The translations under genes were made by a program, and so were the position numbers. The notes below the pieces were generated by a model. It was not told where the DNA came from. It did no database searches and was given only the letters and a program-made list of their open reading frames with translations. A DNA stretch of 64,000 nt, taken from Cellulomonas xiejunii (GTDB lineage Bacteria; Actinomycetota; Actinomycetes; Actinomycetales; Cellulomonadaceae). The DNA is taken from positions 3,534,001 to 3,598,000 of the forward strand of contig NZ_CP101987.1 in NCBI RefSeq assembly GCF_024508315.1, in the 5' to 3' direction. Positions 42,237 through 51,348 of this stretch are shown here, piece by piece. Numbering within the stretch: position 1 is the first letter of the stretch; every line of letters begins with the position of its first letter.

Positions 42237-44009
42237 TCAGCGGGATGCTGACGAGGCGCCGGCGCTGCTGCCGGGGTCGGTCGCGCCGACGGACTCGAGC
42301 TCGAGCAGCGCGGCGTCGTCCGCGAGGTCCGCGGCGGCACGCTCGTGGCTGGCCAGGGCCGCCCGGCGCGCACGCGCCTCGGCACGTCCCCGGCGTCCCT
42401 CACGCCAGGCCGTGACGATGAAGCCGGCGAGGATGACGGTGTTGGTCGCGTTCCACGCGAGCGCGAGCGTGAAGACGCCCGACGTGTACGTCTTCCACGC
42501 GGCCACGGCGGTCGTGATCAGCAGGAACTGGAAGACCAGCACCTGCGGCTGCATGAACGCGAACGGTGAGCGGTAGGCGCCCTTGCGCCCGGTGACGTGC
42601 CACGCCTGCTCGCGGCGGAAGACCGCGTTGAGCAGCGCCCGGACGTAGATCGGGAACGACACGGACGAGAGCAGGAGCACCTCCCACCGGAACGACCCGA
42701 GGGTGTAGAACGCCAGCAGGATCTGCATGACGTAGAACCCGGCGTAGTACAGCGCCCAGTTCAGGGGCGTCATCGTCAGGTTCATCGGCGACAGGTTGAA
42801 GTAGATCTCCAGCGGCGGCACGAGCAGCAGGAGAAGCGGCGCGATGCCCGTGAGGTAGTGCGTGGCCGTCACGAAGTACTGGATGCGCTGGTCCATCGTG
42901 AGCTTGCGCTTCCGGGACAGCGGGTTGTGGGTGAGCATGATCTCGAACCCGCCGGTCGCCCAGCGCAGCTGCTGCTTGGTGTACGCCTCGACGGTCTCCG
43001 GGGTGTCGCCGACCGCCAGGGTCGTCGGGATGTAGACCGTGCGCCAGCCGCGCTCGTGCAGCATGAGCGACGTCCACACGTCCTCGGACTTCGAGTCCGT
43101 GTAGATGCCGCCGATCGCGTCGACCGCCGCGCGGCGGTAGATGACGTTGGTCCCCACGCAGAAGGCCGCGTTGAACCGGTTACGTCCCGGCTGCACGTAC
43201 CGGTAGAACACCGCCTGCATGTAGCCGGCGCCGCGGCTGATGACGTTGTCGTAGTTGCCGTACGTCTGCGGGGTCTGGACGAACGCGACGTCGTGCGTCG
43301 CGAAGAACGGCAGGGTCTCGTGCAGGAACGCCGGCTGCGGGACGAAGTCCGCGTCGAACACCGCGAAGTACTCACCCTTGGCGAGCGACATCGCGTGGTT
43401 GATGTTGCCGGCCTTGGCGCCGCCGCTCGACAGGCGGCGGACGTAGCGGGCGCCGAGCTCGGCGGCCAGGTCGCGGACGTCGTCCGAGCGGCCGTCGTCG
43501 AGGACCCACGTGTGGTGGCGGCCCTGGATGCGCAGGGCCGCGCTCACGGTCCGGCGGATGGTCTCGAGGTCCTCGCCGTACGTCGTGATGAAGACGTCAG
43601 GCGTGACGGGACGGTCCTCGAGGTAGATCTGCCAGCGCCAGGGCTCGTCCTCGGCGCCGTCACGGATGATCTCGGCGAGGTCGTACAGCCGCTCCTGCGC
43701 GTGGTGGAAGGCGAAGCCGCGCGGGTTCCAGCCCGCGGACAGCACGGTCCACATCGCCAGCAGCGCGTGCGTGACCAGGATGGTCTCCGCCACGATGACC
43801 AGCACGTACGGCAGGAAGTCACCCCGGTTGGCGGGGTTGAGCAGGAAGCCCGAATACATCACGATGCCCGCGGCCGCCAGGAGGACCAGCAGCGTGAGCG
43901 AGGGGCTCTGTGACGCCTCGTTCTCAGCCGATCGTGTGCTCTGCGGGCGGTGGCGCGTGTCGTCGGTGCGTCGTGGGTCGAGGATCAGTCGGTCGAATGT
44001 GGTGGCCAC
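42237..44009 (-). CDS. Processive family 2 glycosyltransferase (cellulose/curdlan synthase-like)
   Basis: A 590-residue membrane synthase, GTG start 44009 with GGGGGG upstream. Two N-terminal helices (about 38-60 and 68-92) precede a GT2 catalytic domain with DDGRSDD (171-177), DADFVP (219-224), SEDVWTS (308-314) and the processivity motif QQLRW (346-350). At least five C-terminal helices form the translocation channel. No PilZ domain is present. The set is that of BcsA/CrdS synthases; coupling to a GH81 1,3-beta-glucanase argues for a beta-1,3-glucan. Cellulomonas strains are known to make curdlan-type polymer; the link to this gene is my inference. Confidence 0.88.
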   Translation of the reverse strand: MATTFDRLILDPRRTDDTRHRPQSTRSAENEASQSPSLTLLVLLAAAGIVMYSGFLLNPANRGDFLPYVLVIVAETILVTHALLAMWTVLSAGWNPRGFAFHHAQERLYDLAEIIRDGAEDEPWRWQIYLEDRPVTPDVFITTYGEDLETIRRTVSAALRIQGRHHTWVLDDGRSDDVRDLAAELGARYVRRLSSGGAKAGNINHAMSLAKGEYFAVFDADFVPQPAFLHETLPFFATHDVAFVQTPQTYGNYDNVISRGAGYMQAVFYRYVQPGRNRFNAAFCVGTNVIYRRAAVDAIGGIYTDSKSEDVWTSLMLHERGWRTVYIPTTLAVGDTPETVEAYTKQQLRWATGGFEIMLTHNPLSRKRKLTMDQRIQYFVTATHYLTGIAPLLLLLVPPLEIYFNLSPMNLTMTPLNWALYYAGFYVMQILLAFYTLGSFRWEVLLLSSVSFPIYVRALLNAVFRREQAWHVTGRKGAYRSPFAFMQPQVLVFQFLLITTAVAAWKTYTSGVFTLALAWNATNTVILAGFIVTAWREGRRGRAEARARRAALASHERAAADLADDAALLELESVGATDPGSSAGASSASR

Positions 44010-44168
44010 GGTCGCCCCCCAAGGTGCGTCGGCGTCGGCTCGACGGCAGCCCCCGGGCCGGGGACCGACGTCATGTTCACGACGGCCTCGTTGGCGCCTG
44101 GTGCACGAGGGGTCGACTGCCCGGAGCGTCCGGGACCTGTGATGACGTCGTCCCTCGTGGTGTGTCCG

Positions 44169-44197
44169 AAGGTAGGAGCGGCCCGCGCGGGATGTCA
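44169..44197 (-). promoter_or_regulatory. Candidate promoter of the glucan synthase operon, with a long leader
   Basis: On the minus strand TGACAT (44192-44197) and TACCTT (44169-44174) are separated by 17 bp, a good sigma70-type pair. Transcription would start near 44162 and leave a leader of about 150 nt before GTG 44009. That leader contains inverted repeats such as CACGAGGG/CCCTCGTG. The whole gap 44010-44380 holds no gene; no known riboswitch fold could be matched by eye. Confidence 0.5.
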
Positions 44198-44380
44198 TCC
44201 GGGACGGGTGTCCGACTCGCCCTCTCCCGCCCTCACAGGCCGCCCGACGACGTGCTGGGAGCGCACCCACCTGCGCCGACGCACGAAAATGACAGTCGTG
44301 TGAACATTTCCGGAGCGCTGCACACGTCCCACCATTCGGACATTCCAGGCCCGGCCGCACCGCCGCCGAGCCTGGACGGG

Positions 44381-45331
44381 TCAGTCCGTGGGCAGGTGCG
44401 GGGCCACCTGCTCGGCCACCAGCTGGAGGTGCTCGAGGTCCGCCAGGTCGAGGACCTGCAGGTAGACGCGCTGCACCCCCTGGGCGGCGAGCCACGTGAG
44501 GCGCTCGACCGCCTCCGCCGGGGTCCCCGCCACACCGTGCTCGCGCAGCTCGGGCACCTCGCGGCCGATCGCCGCCGCGCGCCGCGCGAGCTCCGCCTCG
44601 TCGCGGCCCACGCACAGCACGAGCGCCACGGACTGCACCAGGCTCTGCGGGTCACGGCCCGCCTCGACGCACGCCGCCCGGACGTGCGCGATGCGGCCCG
44701 GGACGTCGGCGATCTCGGGGAACGCCTGGTTGTACTCGGCGGCGAAACGTGCGGCCAGGCGCGGCGTGCGCGTCGGACCGCCGCCGCCGACGATCACGGG
44801 GACGCCCGCGCGGGACGGGTCCAGCGGCGAGCGCTGCACCGGCTTGGGCAGCGCCGGGGAGTCGGTGAGCGTGTAGTGCTCGCCCGCGTGGTCGAAGGTC
44901 GCCCCCACCGGTGTTCCCCACAGGCCGGTGACGATCTCGAGCTGCTCGGTGAGCAGGCCGAACCGCTTGGCCGGGAACGGGATGCCGTACGCGGTGTGCT
45001 CCGCCTCGAACCACCCCGCTCCCAGGCCCAGCTCGACGCGCCCGCCGGACATCTGGTCGACCTGGGCGACCTGGATCGCCAGGACACCCGGGTACCGGAA
45101 CGTCGCGGACGACACGAGCGTGCCGAGGCGGATGCGGCTCGTCTCGCGCGCCAGGCCCGCGAGCGTCGTCCACGCGTCCGTGGGGCCGGGCAGGCCGTCA
45201 CCACCCATCGCCATGAAGTGGTCGGAGCGGAAGAACGCGTCGAAGCCGAGGTCCTCGGTCGCGCGGGCGACCGCGAGGACGTCGTCGTAGGTGGCGCCCT
45301 GCTGGGGCTCGGTGAAGATGCGCAGATCCAT
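44381..45331 (-). CDS. LLM class F420-dependent oxidoreductase
   Basis: A 316-residue TIM-barrel flavin-type oxidoreductase of the luciferase-like family. Markers are the N-terminal MDLRIFTEPQQGATYDDVL, DAFFRSDHFM, RLGTLVSSATFRYPG, the strong GGRVELGLGAGWFEAEHTAYG and PVIVGGGGPTRTPRLAARFA. Actinobacterial members use cofactor F420. The SSAT stretch corresponds to the non-prolyl cis-peptide region. Substrate unknown. It is a single gene whose upstream region faces a small plus-strand membrane-protein gene. Confidence 0.9.
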   Translation of the reverse strand: MDLRIFTEPQQGATYDDVLAVARATEDLGFDAFFRSDHFMAMGGDGLPGPTDAWTTLAGLARETSRIRLGTLVSSATFRYPGVLAIQVAQVDQMSGGRVELGLGAGWFEAEHTAYGIPFPAKRFGLLTEQLEIVTGLWGTPVGATFDHAGEHYTLTDSPALPKPVQRSPLDPSRAGVPVIVGGGGPTRTPRLAARFAAEYNQAFPEIADVPGRIAHVRAACVEAGRDPQSLVQSVALVLCVGRDEAELARRAAAIGREVPELREHGVAGTPAEAVERLTWLAAQGVQRVYLQVLDLADLEHLQLVAEQVAPHLPTD

Positions 45332-45411
45332 GCCCGCCAGCCTCGCACGCACACCGTGCGGGCACCGGGGGTGGCGCACGCACCGCATCCTGCGCCCGGT
45401 ACGGTCACCGG

Positions 45412-45615
45412 GTGTGCTGGTGGAAGCCCGGCCGGGGCCCGCGGGCCGTCCGGTGGTCGTCGCTGCTCCTCGTCGTCGTGTGCGGGCTCGTCGTGCTCGT
45501 GTGCGTCGGCGCGGCGCTGCGCGGGCGACCCGTCGCCCTCGTCCCCGCCGCCGTCGCCGCCGCGCTCGCGCTGCGCGAGGTGCGCCGCCTGCGTCGCGCA
45601 CGGCGTCCGGGCTGA
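45412..45615 (+). CDS. Small membrane protein
   Basis: A 67-residue protein with GTG start. One clear hydrophobic segment (WSSLLLVVVCGLVVLVCVGAAL) is followed by a second weaker one and an arginine-rich C terminus (REVRRLRRARR). No family recognised. Codon bias fits a real gene, but it is short and unsupported by a conserved context. Confidence 0.5.
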   Translation: MCWWKPGRGPRAVRWSSLLLVVVCGLVVLVCVGAALRGRPVALVPAAVAAALALREVRRLRRARRPG

Positions 45616-45671
45616 GGCCTGCCGGACCCGCTCGACGTGCGCGAGGGCCCCGCTCTTGCGACGGTTGTCGG

Positions 45672-46304
45672 ATGCACGCCGCCACCCCGCTCACCGCCGC
45701 GCTGGAGCTCGCGGACTGGCGACGACGCACGGCCGAGACGTACGCGCTCGTGCGGTCGCTCGCCGTCCACGACCCGGCGCAGGCGCACGCCGTGTGGGTG
45801 CAGGAGCGCGACGAGCTGTTCGCCTCGCACCCCGCCTCGCCGCTGACGGCCGACGCCCGCGCCGACTTCGCCGGCCTCGACGTCGCCCCGTACGACCCGG
45901 CGTACCGGTTCGAGGTCGAAGTCGGGCCCGCCGGCCCGCAGCGGCTCGACCTCGCGACGGACACCGACGGCGTCGTCGGGTTCGACCGCGTCGGCAGCGT
46001 CGCGCTCGGCGGGCTGGGCACCCTCACGCTGTGGTCCCTGCGCGGGTACGCGGGCGGGCTGTTCCTCCCCGTGCGCGACGCCCTCGCGGGGCACGGCACG
46101 TTCGGCGGCGGCCGGTACCTGCTGGACACGATCAAGGGCGCCGACCTCGGGTGCGACCACGTCGGTCGGCTCGTCGTCGACCTGAACTTCGCGTACAACC
46201 CGTCGTGCGCGTACGACCCGACGTGGTCGTGCCCCCTGGCGACGCGCGCGAACACGCTGGCCGCCGAGCTCCCGGTCGGGGAGCTCATGGCACCGGCCGG
46301 CTGA
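45672..46304 (+). CDS. DUF1684 domain-containing protein
   Basis: A 210-residue protein with ATG start. DUF1684 landmarks are LADWRRRTAETYALVR, VWVQERDELFASHPASPL, the FEVEVGPAG barrel strand, RYLLDTIKGADLG and the conserved DLNFAYNPSCAYDPTWSCPLA that closes the family. The fold is a beta-barrel; related proteins have been suggested to bind metals through the cysteine/aspartate end motif. Function unknown. It converges on the DNA-glycosylase gene. Confidence 0.92.
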   Translation: MHAATPLTAALELADWRRRTAETYALVRSLAVHDPAQAHAVWVQERDELFASHPASPLTADARADFAGLDVAPYDPAYRFEVEVGPAGPQRLDLATDTDGVVGFDRVGSVALGGLGTLTLWSLRGYAGGLFLPVRDALAGHGTFGGGRYLLDTIKGADLGCDHVGRLVVDLNFAYNPSCAYDPTWSCPLATRANTLAAELPVGELMAPAG

Positions 46305-46357
46305 CCGGCCGGGGTCATGAGAGAAGGAGTTCCCTGCGCGTGACCGCCGTGCGGGTG

Positions 46358-47341
46358 TCAGCGACCGCCGGCAGCCCCTGACGGTGCCACCTGGCAGGCG
46401 GGGCACCGGTACAGCTTGCGCGTGGCCATCTCCTCGACGACCACCGCCGTCCCGCACACCAGGCACGGCAGCCCGCCCCGCTGGTACACCCAGTGCCGCA
46501 GGGTCGGGTCGCGACGTGCGGCCTCCCGCCCGGCGTCGTCGAGGTCCTCGCGCGTCAGCATGACGCCCTCGCGGATGCCGTCGTCGAGCAGGACCGCCCA
46601 GTCCCGCCAGATCCCGCGGACCAGGTCCGCGGGGACCTGGCGTCCCGGCGTCCAGGGGTCGAGGCGCGCGCGGAACAGCAGCTCGGCGCGGTAGATGTTG
46701 CCGATGCCCGCGACGACGGACTGGTCCATCAGCAGCTGGCCCACGGCGACGTTGCGGCGGGTGACCCGGTCGACGACCACCTCGCCCGCGGCGTCGAGGT
46801 CGTCGACCGTCTGCGGATCGGGTCCCAGCCGCTCCCGGACGAGAGCCGCCTCGGCGGCCGTGAGGACCTCGCACGCCGTCGGGCCACGCAGGTCCGCCAC
46901 GACGCTCCCGGAGTCGAGCCGCACGCGGACCTGGCCGATCGGCGGGGGCGGCCACGCCGTGCCGGCGGGGACGGTGCTCTCGGTCTCCCCCTCGCCCATG
47001 CGCAGCCGGCGGCTCGACGGCCGGGCATCCGTCGGCGCGCCCGACCGCACCCGCGGGGCACCCAGGCTGCCGCGCGCGCGCTGCCCGGCTCCGAGGGGGC
47101 TGACGTCACCGTGCAGGTCCCACGCGCCGTAGAGCCCCAGGTGCACGCGCAGGACGTCGCCCGCGTCGAACGTGCAGAACAGCTGTTTGCCGACGGCGGA
47201 CGCGGAGGTCATCGTGCGGCCGTCGAGGCGCGCGGCGCCCGCGGCGAACCGCCCCTGCGGGGACGACACGGCCAGGCGGCACCCGACGAGGTCCAGCGTC
47301 ATCTGGCGTGCGATCCGGTGGACGGTATGACCTTCAGGCAC
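46358..47341 (-). CDS. Fpg/Nei family DNA glycosylase (Nei2-like)
   Basis: A 327-residue base-excision repair enzyme. The mature N terminus MPEGHTVHRIARQ supplies the catalytic proline 2 and glutamate 3. The helix-two-turn-helix VVAGIGNIYRAELLFRARLDP and the C-terminal zinc finger (CLVCGTAVVVEE...YRCPACQ) are complete. MPEGHT marks endonuclease VIII rather than Fpg (MPELPE). An inserted Arg/Ser/Gly-rich loop around residues 85-125 is unusual and probably disordered. It removes oxidised pyrimidines and nicks the abasic site. Confidence 0.93.
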   Translation of the reverse strand: MPEGHTVHRIARQMTLDLVGCRLAVSSPQGRFAAGAARLDGRTMTSASAVGKQLFCTFDAGDVLRVHLGLYGAWDLHGDVSPLGAGQRARGSLGAPRVRSGAPTDARPSSRRLRMGEGETESTVPAGTAWPPPPIGQVRVRLDSGSVVADLRGPTACEVLTAAEAALVRERLGPDPQTVDDLDAAGEVVVDRVTRRNVAVGQLLMDQSVVAGIGNIYRAELLFRARLDPWTPGRQVPADLVRGIWRDWAVLLDDGIREGVMLTREDLDDAGREAARRDPTLRHWVYQRGGLPCLVCGTAVVVEEMATRKLYRCPACQVAPSGAAGGR

Positions 47342-47421
47342 GGCGTCACCCTAACCTCGCCCGTCCTTCCCGGAGCGCGGAACGACAGCGGCGGGCAGGG
47401 CGGGTGTGCGAGGGTCCAGGG

Positions 47422-48297
47422 GTGGACGACGACGTGACACTGCCCCCGCACCCGCCGACGACGCCGACGGGCGAGCCCGCGCCCGACGCGCGCTCGGCCC
47501 TGGCGACGGTCGACCCGCACGCGGTCGCGTCCGAGCACCTCGCGAACCTGCGGGACATCGGGGGCCGGGCGACCGCCGACGGCGGTACCGTCCGGCGGGG
47601 CGTCGCGTTCCGCTCCGCCGAGCTGCGCGCTCCGACGATCGCGGACGACCCCGTGCTCGCCGGCCTGGGCGTGCGCACCGTCGTCGACCTGCGCACGGCT
47701 GCCGAGCGCGCGGCGCTGCCCGACGTGCTGCCCGCGGGCGCGCGTGGCATCCACGCGGACGTCCTGGCGGTCACGCAGGACGCGCCCGCCGCCGACTTCG
47801 CCGAGATGCTGCGACGGCCCGACGAGGCGTCACGGGTGCTCGCGGAGCTCGACCCGGCAGCGCAGATGCGGCGCACGTACGTCGACCTCGTCGTCGGGGA
47901 CCTGGGCCGCGCGGGGTACGCGACGCTGCTGCGGCAGATCATCGACCCGCCGGCGACGCCCGTGCTCTACCACTGCACGGCGGGCAAGGACCGCACCGGG
48001 TGGGCGACGACGGTGCTGCTGCTCACCGCGGGCGTCGACGAGGACGGTGTCCGCGAGGAGTACCTCGGCGTGAACGCGGCCGTCGGCGCGATGTACGCGC
48101 CGCTGCTGCGGCAGTTCGCGTCCGTCGGCGGGGACCCGGCGCTCCTGGCGCCCCTGCTGCAGGTCCACGAGGAGTACCTGGACGCGGCCCTCGACGCCAT
48201 GCGCACGCACTTCGGGACCGTCGACGACTACCTGCGCGACGGCCTGCGTCTGACGGACGAGGAGGTGGCGGCGCTGCGTGCGACGCTCGTCGCCTGA
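47422..48297 (+). CDS. Tyrosine-protein phosphatase (PtpB/SerP type)
   Basis: A 291-residue phosphatase of the Y-phosphatase3 family. The catalytic loop YHCTAGKDRTGWATT (about residues 182-196) holds the nucleophilic cysteine and the arginine. NLRDIGGRATADGG and VVDLRTAAER are the usual upstream motifs, and the C-terminal YLGVNAAV helix is conserved. Mycobacterial PtpB belongs to this family, which has dual protein and lipid phosphatase activity. GTG 47422 is used as the start because the family begins shortly before NLRDIGG. Single transcript. Confidence 0.92.
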   Translation: MDDDVTLPPHPPTTPTGEPAPDARSALATVDPHAVASEHLANLRDIGGRATADGGTVRRGVAFRSAELRAPTIADDPVLAGLGVRTVVDLRTAAERAALPDVLPAGARGIHADVLAVTQDAPAADFAEMLRRPDEASRVLAELDPAAQMRRTYVDLVVGDLGRAGYATLLRQIIDPPATPVLYHCTAGKDRTGWATTVLLLTAGVDEDGVREEYLGVNAAVGAMYAPLLRQFASVGGDPALLAPLLQVHEEYLDAALDAMRTHFGTVDDYLRDGLRLTDEEVAALRATLVA

Positions 48298-48520
48298 CAG
48301 GGCGGCTCAGGACGCACCTGGCGAGGGCTGCTGACGGGAGCGGGGGGCGGCCCGTCGACGCGTCGACCCGGGCCGAAAGTCTCATCAGCCGGACGCGAGA
48401 CACAGCCGATCTCGTCACAGGATGGGACGGCCCACGCCCGTCGCCCTCCATCGCCACTGCCCTGACCTGCGAGGACACGTCTCAGGCGTGGCGCCACCCC
48501 TCGGACATATCGTCTCACTG

Positions 48521-48537
48521 AATGAGACCGATGCCGG
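48521..48537. promoter_or_regulatory. Perfect inverted repeat upstream of metNIQ, candidate operator
   Basis: GTCTCA-CTGAA-TGAGAC is a perfect 6-bp inverted repeat with a 5-base spacer, in a locally AT-richer patch about 240 bp before metN. Together with the lack of any gene in the 480-bp gap 48298-48777, it marks the likely control region of the methionine importer. It loosely resembles GTCTA-type sites of actinobacterial methionine repressors. No SAM riboswitch core (such as a kink-turn with GGUGGAGGG) is visible. Confidence 0.45.
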
Positions 48538-48777
48538 GTCCCGCGAGACCGCGTGCTTGCATGACGGACATGGCGCTCCACGACACGCACGCGACGCGAC
48601 CGGCTCCCGCCGTCGCCGTCCGCATGTGTCGTGCCCGAATGTGTCGCTGACCGCGACCCCCCGCGCGCCCCGCGCGCTCCCCTGACCCGCTGCCCTGCAC
48701 GCCGGGTCGTCCCCCCGCCGCCGACGCACCCCCGGGTCCGTCCCCGCCTCGCGGCGCCACCCTCGAAGGGTCCCCCC

Positions 48778-49776
48778 GTGATCGAGCTGTCAGGCCTCCG
48801 CAAGGTCTACCCGTCCCCGGACGGCGACGTCGTCGCCTTGGACGGCATCGACCTGACCGTCGAGCGCGGCACCGTGCACGGCATCGTCGGGCGCTCCGGC
48901 GCCGGCAAGTCGACGCTGATCCGGTGCCTGACGGGCCTCGAGCGGCCCACCGCCGGCACCGTCACCGTCGACGGCGTCACCATCTCCGACCTGCCGGAGC
49001 GCCGGCTGCGCACCGCCCGCCGCAAGACGGGCATGGTCTTCCAGCACGTCAACCTGCTCGACTCGCGCACCATCGCCGCGAACGTCGCCTACCCGCTCGA
49101 GGTCGCGGGCGTGAAGACCACGCAGCGCGCGGCCCGGGTCGCCGAGCTGCTCGACCTCGTCGGCCTGGGCGACCGGGCCGCCGCGTACCCCGCGCAGCTG
49201 TCCGGGGGGCAGAAGCAGCGCGTCGGCATCGCCCGCGCGCTGGCCACCGAGCCCGCCGTGCTGCTGTGCGACGAGCCCACGTCCGCGCTCGACGGCGAGA
49301 CGACGCGGCAGATCCTCGGGCTCGTGCGGGACCTGCGCGACCGCCTCGGGATCACGGTCGTGTTCATCACCCACGAACCGTCCGTGGTGCGCGAGACGTG
49401 CGACGCCGTGACGCTCCTCGAGCACGGACGGGTCGTGCAGTCGGGGGCCCTCGCGCAGGTGGTCACCGAGGTCGGCTCGCCGCTGTCGCGTGCGCTCGTC
49501 CCCGTGCCCGACGTGCCGGCGGCAGGGCGGCGGCGCCTCGTCGAGGCGGTCTACTCGACCGGCGCCGTCGCCACGTCCGCCGCCTTCGCAGCGGTTGCCG
49601 GCCTGGGTGCCGACGTCGAGGTGGTGTCGGCGACGGTCGAGCCGCTGGGCGGCGTGCGCATCGGGCGCCTCATCCTCGACACGCCCGAGGCCCTCACCGA
49701 CGACGTCGTGGCACGGCTCAGGGCCGCCGGCCTCGACCCGCTGCCAGGACCCGCCGGCCAGGAGGAGGTGGCCTGA
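48778..49776 (+). CDS. metN: Methionine ABC transporter ATP-binding protein
   Basis: A 332-residue ATPase, GTG start. Motifs: Walker A GRSGAGKSTLIRC, LRTARRKTGMVFQHVNLLDSR, signature LSGGQKQRVGIARALA, Walker B VLLCDEPTSALD and H-loop THE. After residue 245 comes a C-terminal NIL (ferredoxin-like) domain, which senses methionine and inhibits transport in other bacteria. The order metN-metI-metQ and the TGATG overlap with metI (49774-49778) confirm the identity. Confidence 0.95.
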   Translation: MIELSGLRKVYPSPDGDVVALDGIDLTVERGTVHGIVGRSGAGKSTLIRCLTGLERPTAGTVTVDGVTISDLPERRLRTARRKTGMVFQHVNLLDSRTIAANVAYPLEVAGVKTTQRAARVAELLDLVGLGDRAAAYPAQLSGGQKQRVGIARALATEPAVLLCDEPTSALDGETTRQILGLVRDLRDRLGITVVFITHEPSVVRETCDAVTLLEHGRVVQSGALAQVVTEVGSPLSRALVPVPDVPAAGRRRLVEAVYSTGAVATSAAFAAVAGLGADVEVVSATVEPLGGVRIGRLILDTPEALTDDVVARLRAAGLDPLPGPAGQEEVA

Positions 49777-50456
49777 TGGGCGAGCTGTGGAACGAGCTGG
49801 CGTCCAACCGCGTCATCACCGAGAAGCTGCCGGAGGCGACGCTCGAGACGCTGCAGATGGTCGGGCTCTCCGCGCTGATCACGCTGGTCGTCGGGCTGCC
49901 GCTCGGCCTGCTGCTGCGCTCGCTGTCCGCCGACGGCCTGCTGCCGCACCGCACCGCGGCGTCCGTGCTCGGCTTCGTCGTCAACGTGCTGCGCTCGCTG
50001 CCGTTCATCATCCTGGCGCTCGCGATCATCCCCGTGACGCGCGCGATCGTGGGCACGTCCCTCGGGTGGGAGGCGGCCGTCGTCCCGCTGAGCATCGGGA
50101 CGATCCCCTTCTTCGCGCGGCTCGTGGAGACCGCGGTGCGCGACGTCGCCCCGGGCAAGGTCGAGGCCGCGCGGGTCATGGGCTCCACCACGCCGAAGAT
50201 CCTTCGCGCCGTGCTCGTGCGCGAGGCCCTGCCGAGCATCGTCTCGGCGTTCACCGTCACCGTGATCACCCTCATCGGCTTCTCCGCGATGGTCGGCGCG
50301 ATCGGCGGCGGCGGCCTCGGGTTCCTGGCGATCACCTACGGCTTCCAGCGCTTCGACCCGCCCGTGCTCTACACGTCCATCGTCGTCATCGTCGCGCTCG
50401 TCACGGTGGTCCAGCTGGTCGGCGACCTCGTCGCCCGCCGCCTCGACCACCGCTGA
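49776..50456 (+). CDS. metI: Methionine ABC transporter permease
   Basis: A 226-residue five-helix permease. The ATPase-coupling EAA loop reads EAARVMGSTTPKILRAVLVREALP. FSAMVGAIGGGGLGFLAITYGF near the end is the MetI signature. ATG 49776 shares its A with the metN stop. It imports methionine and probably its derivatives together with MetN and MetQ. Confidence 0.95.
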   Translation: MGELWNELASNRVITEKLPEATLETLQMVGLSALITLVVGLPLGLLLRSLSADGLLPHRTAASVLGFVVNVLRSLPFIILALAIIPVTRAIVGTSLGWEAAVVPLSIGTIPFFARLVETAVRDVAPGKVEAARVMGSTTPKILRAVLVREALPSIVSAFTVTVITLIGFSAMVGAIGGGGLGFLAITYGFQRFDPPVLYTSIVVIVALVTVVQLVGDLVARRLDHR

Positions 50457-50520
50457 GCCGCCCGGCACCTGCGGCACCGTCCCACCCCGCCCCCGGGGGC
50501 ACCACCCGAGAGGAACCACC

Positions 50521-51342
50521 ATGAGAAGCACCGTCCGCACCGCAGCCGCCCTGACCGCCGCCGCCCTGCTGATGGCCGGCTGCTCGGCCGGCGGCTCCGA
50601 CGAGGCGGGCGACGGCGGGACGACGCTGGTCGTGGGCGCGAGCCCCGTCCCGCACGCGGAGATCCTGCAGTACGTCGCCGACGAGCTCGCCCCGGACGCC
50701 GGGCTGGAGCTGGAGATCCGCGAGTTCACCGACTACGTCCTGCCCAACACGGCGCTGGCCGAGGGCGAGATCGACGCGAACTTCTTCCAGCACCTGCCCT
50801 ACCTCGAGGCGCAGATCGCGGAGAACGGCTACGACTTCGACCACTTCGACGGCGTGCACATCGAGCCGTACGGGGTCTACTCCGAGTCGCTCGACTCGCT
50901 CGACGACATCCCCGAGGGCGGCACGATCGCCCTCACCAACGACCCGGGCAACCAGCCCCGTGCGCTGGACCTGCTGGTCGGGGCCGGGCTCATCGAGCTC
51001 GCCGAGACCGACGGCGACGCGACCCTGCTCGACATCGCCGAGAACCCGAGGAACCTTGAGTTCGTCGAGGCGGCGCCGGAGCAGCTCGTCGTGTCCCTGC
51101 AGGACGTCGACGCAGCCGTCATCAACGGCAACTACGCGCTGGAGGCAGGGCTCAACCCGGCCGAGGACGCGATCCTCCTCGAGGACGGCGCGGACAACCC
51201 GTACGCCAACCTCGTCGCCTTCCGCACCGAGGACGCCGACAGCGAGGCTCTCGCGACGCTCGACCAGCTGCTGCACTCCGACGAGGTGCGGGCCTTCATC
51301 GAGGAGCGCTGGCCGTCCGGGGAGATCATCCCCGCCTTCTGA
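50521..51342 (+). CDS. metQ: Methionine-binding lipoprotein
   Basis: A 273-residue NLPA-family lipoprotein. Signal peptide with lipobox LLMAGC (about 16-21), then LVVGASPVPHAEILQYV, DYVLPNTALAEGEIDANFFQHLPYL and the conserved AVINGNYALEAGL near the C terminus. It captures methionine outside the membrane and delivers it to MetI. It lies 64 bp after metI and is followed by a long terminator hairpin. Confidence 0.95.
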   Translation: MRSTVRTAAALTAAALLMAGCSAGGSDEAGDGGTTLVVGASPVPHAEILQYVADELAPDAGLELEIREFTDYVLPNTALAEGEIDANFFQHLPYLEAQIAENGYDFDHFDGVHIEPYGVYSESLDSLDDIPEGGTIALTNDPGNQPRALDLLVGAGLIELAETDGDATLLDIAENPRNLEFVEAAPEQLVVSLQDVDAAVINGNYALEAGLNPAEDAILLEDGADNPYANLVAFRTEDADSEALATLDQLLHSDEVRAFIEERWPSGEIIPAF

Positions 51343-51348
51343 CCCGCC

